Shown piece after piece: positions 49,501-64,000 of a DNA stretch of 64,000 nucleotides. A program made the translations under genes and the position numbers. This DNA comes from Pelodera strongyloides (Eukaryota; Nematoda; Chromadorea; Rhabditida; Rhabditidae): positions 186,001-250,000 of the forward strand of contig JAANDG010000141.1 of assembly GCA_036852015.1 (NCBI GenBank), written 5' to 3'. The notes below the pieces were generated by a model. The model saw only the letters and a program-made list of their open reading frames with translations. It made no database searches and was not told the origin of the DNA. Positions within the stretch are counted from its first letter, which is position 1; each line of letters begins with the position of its first letter.

Positions 49501-51506
49501 AGTTTTGAAACCGCTCGACGATTAGTTGATGTTCTTTCTAATTATACCGAATATTTCACTCTAGTACATATTAGCTTTTGAAACAAGAGTGCTGAAAAGT
49601 CTAAGTTCCCTCTTACTGGCAAAGAAATTGATTGCGCGGAAATAGTATGCACTAGTTGCTTGTCCATGTGTCTCCTTTGTTTCAGCCGTACGAATGCTCA
49701 CATCGTGACCGCTCGTGCGCAACTAGTGTGCCGAAATCTGAGATGCTAGGCGGTCGGGTATGTTTTCCGGGCTACCGGTCTTTCCCCGCTTCGCAAGACC
49801 CGGCCAACTATACCGCCGAGGAGCGGAAGCGGCTCTCTCTCTCTCTCTCTGGCGCAACAACCACAGAAGACTAAGGACCAAGCAAATTCTGGAATTCCGC
49901 TCCACAACGGAGCTGGGTCTAAAAAGGAAGCATGTATCACATACCAACACCCATTATTGTAAATAACTCAAATAGAATAAGGATATAACATGTACTAAAC
50001 TCTAGTGAATAACACAAGGTCCTATTTCAAATGATTTTTCAGTGGGCTCGTATATATGTGTATCTCTCCTCCTTTATTGTGATGAGCGCGTGGAAGGTGT
50101 AGTGCGGGAAGCTGAAAGGGCCCTAATGAAGTCAGATCATCGCGGCAAATGGCCGATACTCTGGTTGTTGGATTACGGCATTCAACTTACAGGATTACCT
50201 ATGCATTAGCACCAGACAACGATCGGGCTGGTGACACGCGTAACTATTTGCTCATGTCGCGGTAGACCGCTTTATCACATGGGCTGACTGTATCCAACTA
50301 TATAAAGGGCACGGAATCTCGAGGATGCAATAGAATAAATGTGGGAATTAAGGAAGACGCACAATGATTCGGTGTGGGATTTTGTCGCACCCTCCGATCT
50401 CGAAGTATGCTACCATTTTAGCGGACTCTGGGAACCAAGAGGACAAGCCGAGAGAAAAAAAGCAAAGACCATGGTACAAGTCTACCTATGAATGTTGTAG
50501 GTGGAAGAGAAAAACAGAGCAATACTGTAGCCAAGAAAAACAACGTAGGTTAACCAACTTGTGTTCTTTTCTATGTATTTCTTTGCATTATAGACTGTTT
50601 TGACTTTTAAGGTTTACTTCATTATTTTGCATGAGCATGTAAACTATTGAAAGTAGGAATCAACGTCAATTTTTATTAAGTATAAAATATGCATAAAAAT
50701 CATACCGAGAAACGTCCTAAATAATATATGCTTTGTGAACGAGAAACAAATGATCACATTTGAGTATTTTAATAGAGAAATAAAATGACGGTGTTTAGAA
50801 GTTGGGAATTTTCTAGTAAACTACGGGTTGGAAATACGCATGCACAAAAAGACTACGTAAATGGAAACTGTACAATATAAAGCCATGTACCAAACTGAGG
50901 AAAAACTCCGCATGAAAAAGTATACATAATGAGACGCACAGTGGCGGTTGACCAGTCGACTAGGTAGACAATGAAGAAGAAATATTAAAAACTAAGATCA
51001 TTCCCATGAGCACTTAGAATGGTTGCAGCAGTCGAATAGTTGGTCAGGATCTGGTCAGAGCTCGACCGCCAAGCGCTATTAACATGACACAAACATTAAG
51101 AAACAAAAACATAAAAGAAGTAAAACGCTCACGGGTTGCCAATTGGTAAGTTCAAAAAAACCTATACAACTTCAACGGTGACAAAGCAAATATAATGCAC
51201 AAGTAAATGTCATTATCACTTTAGAGCAAATGCAACAGAGAAAACAAGCTTCCGTGAACAAGAGTTGAATAAAGAAATAAATAATATAATTTGAGAAGAA
51301 GGTGAAAAACACAATTTTTGAGTAGTTAGCTGCTCGTGGCACAAATGATATACACTGAGGGCACTGTATTGAAGAGCGTCATGATCGGTGAAAATTTGAC
51401 TAAAGAGAGGCAAATTGTTTTGAGGTATTTCAGCGACCGATCAGGCTACTCGACAAAAACGAGAAACTAGGAATACCCGCATTTCTTAGATGCGCTGCCA
51501 AGTTTA
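43577..51506. other. 8-kb gene-free interval between the esterase and sox-2
   Basis: The esterase polyA signal is at 43719-43724, and a short TA microsatellite lies at 44760-44776. No open frame in this stretch shows a known domain, a signal peptide with splice context, or an RNA gene. GC-richer, high-complexity islands occur near 45950-46060, 46360-46510, 47500-47620, 47690-47900 and 49690-49870. A TATATAAAG box is at 50298-50306. Since a SOX developmental regulator lies next to it, regulatory DNA is a reasonable guess. Confidence 0.45.
49841..49856. repeat. Short (CT)n repeat
   Basis: Eight TC/CT units inside a GC-rich island that follows a tttgtttcag acceptor-like site at about 49676-49685. 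Confidence 0.8.
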
Positions 51507-59991
<8,485 letters not shown>

Positions 59992-62440
59992 TTAGTGGGC
60001 CATGGTCTGGTCAATGTTAGGACCGGCCGTGATGAGGATCTCATCGAAAGGAGCAGTCTGTTGGACGTCAATCGCTTGCCATTTCTTCAGAACCAGAAGA
60101 GTGTAGAACTTCTGAGCGGCCGTCTTTCTGTTCGAAGCCTTGGTCAGGAGGTCGGAGAGGAGGATCTGTAATAACATAATATATATATATATATATATAT
60201 CTTCGAGTTCTCATAAAATCTCATAATCCTTCTGAAAAGCCATGTGATTTGGTTTGCTGCCCGAGTATACATGCGCGTGTGTTCATTTTTCCATTACACT
60301 TTTTTATGTAAATCAATATATTGGGTTGTGTTGAGGTACGTCTGTAGGTGACTACGTAGATATCTATATATGACAAAACAGAGTGCGTAGTCACCGCGAC
60401 TCCAGCCAACAATAGAATGCTTCGGAATGCACATCGATCGGCACCCTACGAATAGAATAGCCGCCGAGACTGCGGGGCCGAAACGGCAATGTTTTCTCCC
60501 CAACACACAACGGTAATACTCCTTAGGGGGTGTCAACTAGGAACTAAACTATGGAGGGGATTTCTGAGTTAAGACTCATACATGTTTATATGGATCAGCG
60601 CCACCCAGCTAACCATAAGTACTATAGTTAATATATCTATACGATGTATCCTTGATTTATTCATGTTATGTAACGTTGACAGCAACTACTGGTTGAGACA
60701 AGGTAATATTCGCTCCGGAAACAACTACTAAAGAAGAGCGATGACCCATTAGTACACGCCATAAAACGGCAACAGGCGGCGTGGTCGAGAAAGTGAAGCA
60801 ATGGGTTGCGCAACTAAAGGTAACGAGCGCATACATTACACGAGAATGGGGGCAAGATGGCAACACGCAATGTCGCACCACGTAGAACCACAGTCTTTAT
60901 TTTCGGCATTGTGTAATTTTAAGTCTATCTTTATGCTTGGCACCCAAAGAAACTTAATGTGGCCGAGGAAGGAAGCACTCTCGGGGCGGATTTGTTCACT
61001 TTAGCGTTTGCCATGATGCACAAATACAAAGGCTGGTGGTTTGGTGACACCCATATGATCACTAATTACTCTTGCCCTGTTCAGTCGCGCATACTTGATG
61101 TGGCAGGGCAACGTTGCAGAAGTGCATGTTTGAGGAAAGAGGGAAACACGTGTTACTCTAGCTTCCAGACTATGGCGAAGGATATGAAAAAATTATAACC
61201 CCATAAGTCCCCATATCTGACGGGGCCAGAAAAGCCACCGTTTAGTTCGCAAGGTTCTCACAAGCCTCCAAATATCAGTATGCGGAGATCATACGCTTTT
61301 GCAAAATTTATGCAGTGGCTCCGAAGCGGACAGCCTGTTATCCTCTCTATTCTGCGATAAGTGGATGAGGGGGGTTAAGAGGGATTTGTACGGATTTCAC
61401 ACTCGCCTTGTCCAATCCTCCTTTAAGTGACTACTCTCAGCGAAACAGGAGCGACTAGGGAGGAGAGTGAGAGTAAGAGGCAGCGAGAGAGAGAGAGGCA
61501 GCGAGAGAGACAGAGAGAGAGAGAGAGGAAGAAGAAAAAGAGAGATGACTATCGTAATAAGTTCCTCCGCACCTGATGTTCCTGATTGGTTCTCAGCTTC
61601 GTCTGAATCGAATTGAGCACGTTCTGGGTTCGTTTGGTGAATCTGTGATCCTCATCACCCTCGGCAGCAACATCATCATCAAATGTTGTCTAAAACAAAA
61701 TATGTTTTCAGCATTCTAACACGGTTCACTACCTTAATTAGGTGATTTCTATTGTTGACTTAGTAAGTATATTAAACTTGTGACACAAATGTATACAGTT
61801 GTGAGCAAGACATGTACAAACTACAAACTGTACACAAATTATGAAAATGTCAAGTGTACAGGTAGACGGTAAGATCAAAGGCTGACTTTCCATTCATTGC
61901 CCAAAGTTTCCTAGACACGAACAGTTTCATTGAAAAATAAACCTGGTGCCAGTCTGCTCTGGGACACAAGGCGTGCAAATTGGCGGGAACGGTTTTGTCA
62001 TCCCATAAGTGTCTGATTTTGAGCATATCCGCAAATTTTGGCGGGATATAATTTAGTAGGGGTCATCCTTACTGCTACGAGTGAATCGGGGAAACTCTAC
62101 CAAAACATTGAAAATTAGGGTAATACCAAGGAATGAGTTAGAAGCAGAATAAATATAAGAAGTTTTTCTTGTCTTTTATTGTAATACCTCGGGAGTCCCA
62201 AAGGCTCGGAACGCGCTTACCGTACTTGATAAATGGCCTTACCTCGTTTTGGGATTTGTTCTTCTTATCCTTCTTCGACTTATCCGTCGGGGACAATAAG
62301 ACATCGGCTTCTGGGGCCAAAGGTTCAGCTTCGAGTCCCAGGCCTTCACTGGTCGGATCCACCATGGGGATCGGGCTCGCAGGATCATCGAAACCTCCAA
62401 CTTCTCCAATATCGAAATCATCGATGTTCGACTCGGAAGG
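59992..62440 (-). CDS. coh-1: Cohesin kleisin subunit, Rad21/SCC1 type (3' end; COH-1)
   Basis: Three last exons are in the window: 62243-62440 (66 codons), 61573-61689 (39 codons) and 59992-60165 (58 codons including TAA), all phase 0. The first is acidic and ends in a Lys-rich KSKKDKKNKSQNE stretch, like the disordered middle of a kleisin. The second reads KRTQNVLNSIQTKL. The last is the Rad21/Rec8 C-terminal winged helix: ILLSDLLTKASNRKTAAQKF, LLVLKKWQAIDVQQ and FDEILITAGPNI, which binds the SMC1 head. The protein closes the cohesin ring that holds sister chromatids. COH-1 is favoured over SCC-1/COH-2 because sox-2 lies next door, as remembered for C. elegans X. At least the N-terminal half lies beyond the right edge. 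Confidence 0.85.
60179..60200. repeat. (AT)n microsatellite in a coh-1 intron
   Basis: Eleven AT units immediately upstream (in gene sense) of the last coh-1 exon, separated from it by the acceptor region. Confidence 0.9.
61461..61545. repeat. (GA)n-rich purine tract in a coh-1 intron
   Basis: About 85 bp of GAGA repeats with GGCAGC interruptions occurring twice (GAGGCAGCGAGAGA), then GAAGAAGAAAAAG. In gene sense it is a pyrimidine tract 28 bp past the donor of the 61573-61689 exon. Confidence 0.9.
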
Positions 62441-64000
62441 CTGAAATATAAAATACATTAAATTATGAGGAATTACGAGCATGTCTAAGAGGCTCCTCGC
62501 GAGCATGCACTTGGGAACTCGTGTCTGCCAAAATAGCGCTTTTGAAGCAGATATCGTATAAGAGTGTGTTGCGGGCGAGCGTGTGGAAATATTGAAAGTG
62601 GGGCACAAGTACATATTTTCCTGATTTACGCCGCGCATTGCAACAACCGGGAATAGGCAGGCGCGCATACTTGACCTGGGCGATTAACAAGATTGTCAAG
62701 GAATGGATGCAACAAATATATGATGAGCCTTAGAAAAAGTGAAGTTAAAACCGGAGACAGTTTTCGCAAAGATGCAGAAAGGTAACATCTATCTATGTGA
62801 GTAACAAGACTGATAACGCTAACACTAGTGCGCTCCACCAAGAATTGCCTACATATACAAAATTATGCGAAGTGCATTGCACCCCCTAATTACGTACTAG
62901 AGCGTGAACAATCAAAAGGACAATAATATTCTAAGTTCTGACTTCCAGTCTAAACCCATCCGCTGGAATCCGTCTGCCATGATCAATGTTCCCATGTGCT
63001 ACCGTAGATTTGAGTAACATGCTAATCTGCGTTTCTTTGTCCTTGTGCTGATCCTATGCGAGTAGTTCTCGTCAGGTGGGGGGATTATCCCTTTTGTCAA
63101 GGCTGGCTGAGTAAAGTCAAGTGATAAATGTAGGATTTGGTGCCAGACTGATACATATAAACAAACATCACTACACATTTACTATGTGGATCTCTCGCAG
63201 AGCACAGTATACATGCTGATGGAACCACCCGATATCGACACAACGTTTGTACAAGACCATCATCAGGAGGTCACGTTCACAGGAGAGAGAGAAAGAGAAC
63301 CAAGCACGGGGTCAGATTGTCGCTGGTGGCAGCAGGGGTCTAAAGAGGCAGGGCAGACAAACAGACAGAGGCAAAGACCTATGAATACAGTACCCAGCAA
63401 ATTCGCTCACAGTATCCACACCATCTATTTGCGTCCGTGTAAATCAGATGCTCTCTCCACACCTTTGCAAACATATGTAGTGCTGAGACAACAGGACATT
63501 CACAAGTAGGGCTAGAATTAGTAACGGGACTTGCTAGATAATGACAATATTCTAATTTAAGAGACATAATTTAGAACTTGGAAAAGAAATGCACTTGTTG
63601 AATCACTTAAATAAGATGGGTGCCAGCTTGAGGAACGACAGACACACCCGCCAATTTACATACCGCGCAGGACGCAAGGCAAACACATTACACGTTAAAC
63701 GACCTCGGGCTAAAATTCTCTTACCCCCTGGTCATGAAGCTATGGGAGTGAATAGGAGTAAATACCTGACGTTCATGCAAAATTGTTGGGCTCTACGTTT
63801 AAAGCAACTCTCAACTACACATTATCATTATTAATTAAAGATAAATTTCCAGGAAGATATTGGGAACAGTCTCACGGCGGGTTTTGGGGGCACACTCCCA
63901 AGGACATTTTATTTGTTTTACTCTGTCACCATTTACAGTAAATGGGAGCCGTGTCAAATCCATTCGGAAAATTTATGGCCCGCGGAGTCAGTGGGCAAAA
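62441..64000. other. Upstream intron (or further 5' part) of coh-1
   Basis: No kleisin-like coding is visible between 62441 and the window end, so this is probably one long intron. It contains a TACCGTAG motif at 63000-63007 and a purine-rich tract near 63280-63380. Open frames at 63186-63509 and 63589-63834 show no domain. Confidence 0.45.

Noticed and set aside
50364..50603. 79-codon open frame about 60 bp past a TATATAAAG box
   Set aside because: The TATA box is attractive but the peptide is low in recognisable features and has no signal peptide; a non-coding transcript is equally possible, so no gene was called.

Overview
This window is nuclear DNA of a nematode, most likely a clade V (rhabditid/strongylid-type) worm. 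The evidence is AT-rich DNA, coding exons of about 35-250 bp split by introns with GT..TTTTCAG borders, and a gene set with clear Caenorhabditis counterparts. Gene models were assembled by eye from reading frame, splice borders and family resemblance. For five multi-exon genes the exon lengths sum to a whole number of codons, which is a real internal check. Species cannot be named.

Left part (1-16 kb, all + strand): a SIM/NPAS-type bHLH-PAS factor like hlh-34 (394-2717); a small secreted cysteine-domain protein of the MIG-18-like type (3261-4745); mom-1/porcupine, the Wnt O-acyltransferase (5917-8780); a secreted purple acid phosphatase (9732-12758); a TTAA-flanked foldback MITE (12785-13195); and a tiny neuropeptide precursor with one RYamide-type peptide (15470-15815).

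Middle (17-43.6 kb): a 14-kb, roughly 64-exon gene for a secreted mosaic protein of about 2,215 aa with EGF, VWA-like and C-type lectin modules, resembling IRG-7 (16985-30954). Next is a 694-aa membrane-anchored carboxylesterase (31374-43576). Its 6.8-kb intron 7 holds an entire vitellogenin-type lipid transfer protein gene on the opposite strand (33841-40184, minus), with its own polyA signal and vitellogenin-style promoter motifs. That intron also contains a second small foldback element.

Right part (43.6-64 kb, minus strand): an 8-kb gene-free interval, sox-2 (51507-53500), a 6.5-kb gene-free interval, and the 3' end of a Rad21/SCC1-type cohesin gene, coh-1 (59992-62440), which runs out of the window. 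sox-2 next to coh-1 matches my memory of C. elegans, where they are neighbours on X. The gene-free DNA around them carries an 8-mer (TACCGTAG) six times and several GC-richer islands that may be regulatory.

The genes do not form an operon. They cover development (hlh-34-like, mom-1, sox-2, coh-1), secreted or gut functions (acid phosphatase, IRG-7-like, vitellogenin, esterase) and signalling (neuropeptide). I found no tRNA, rRNA, CRISPR array or recognisable virus.
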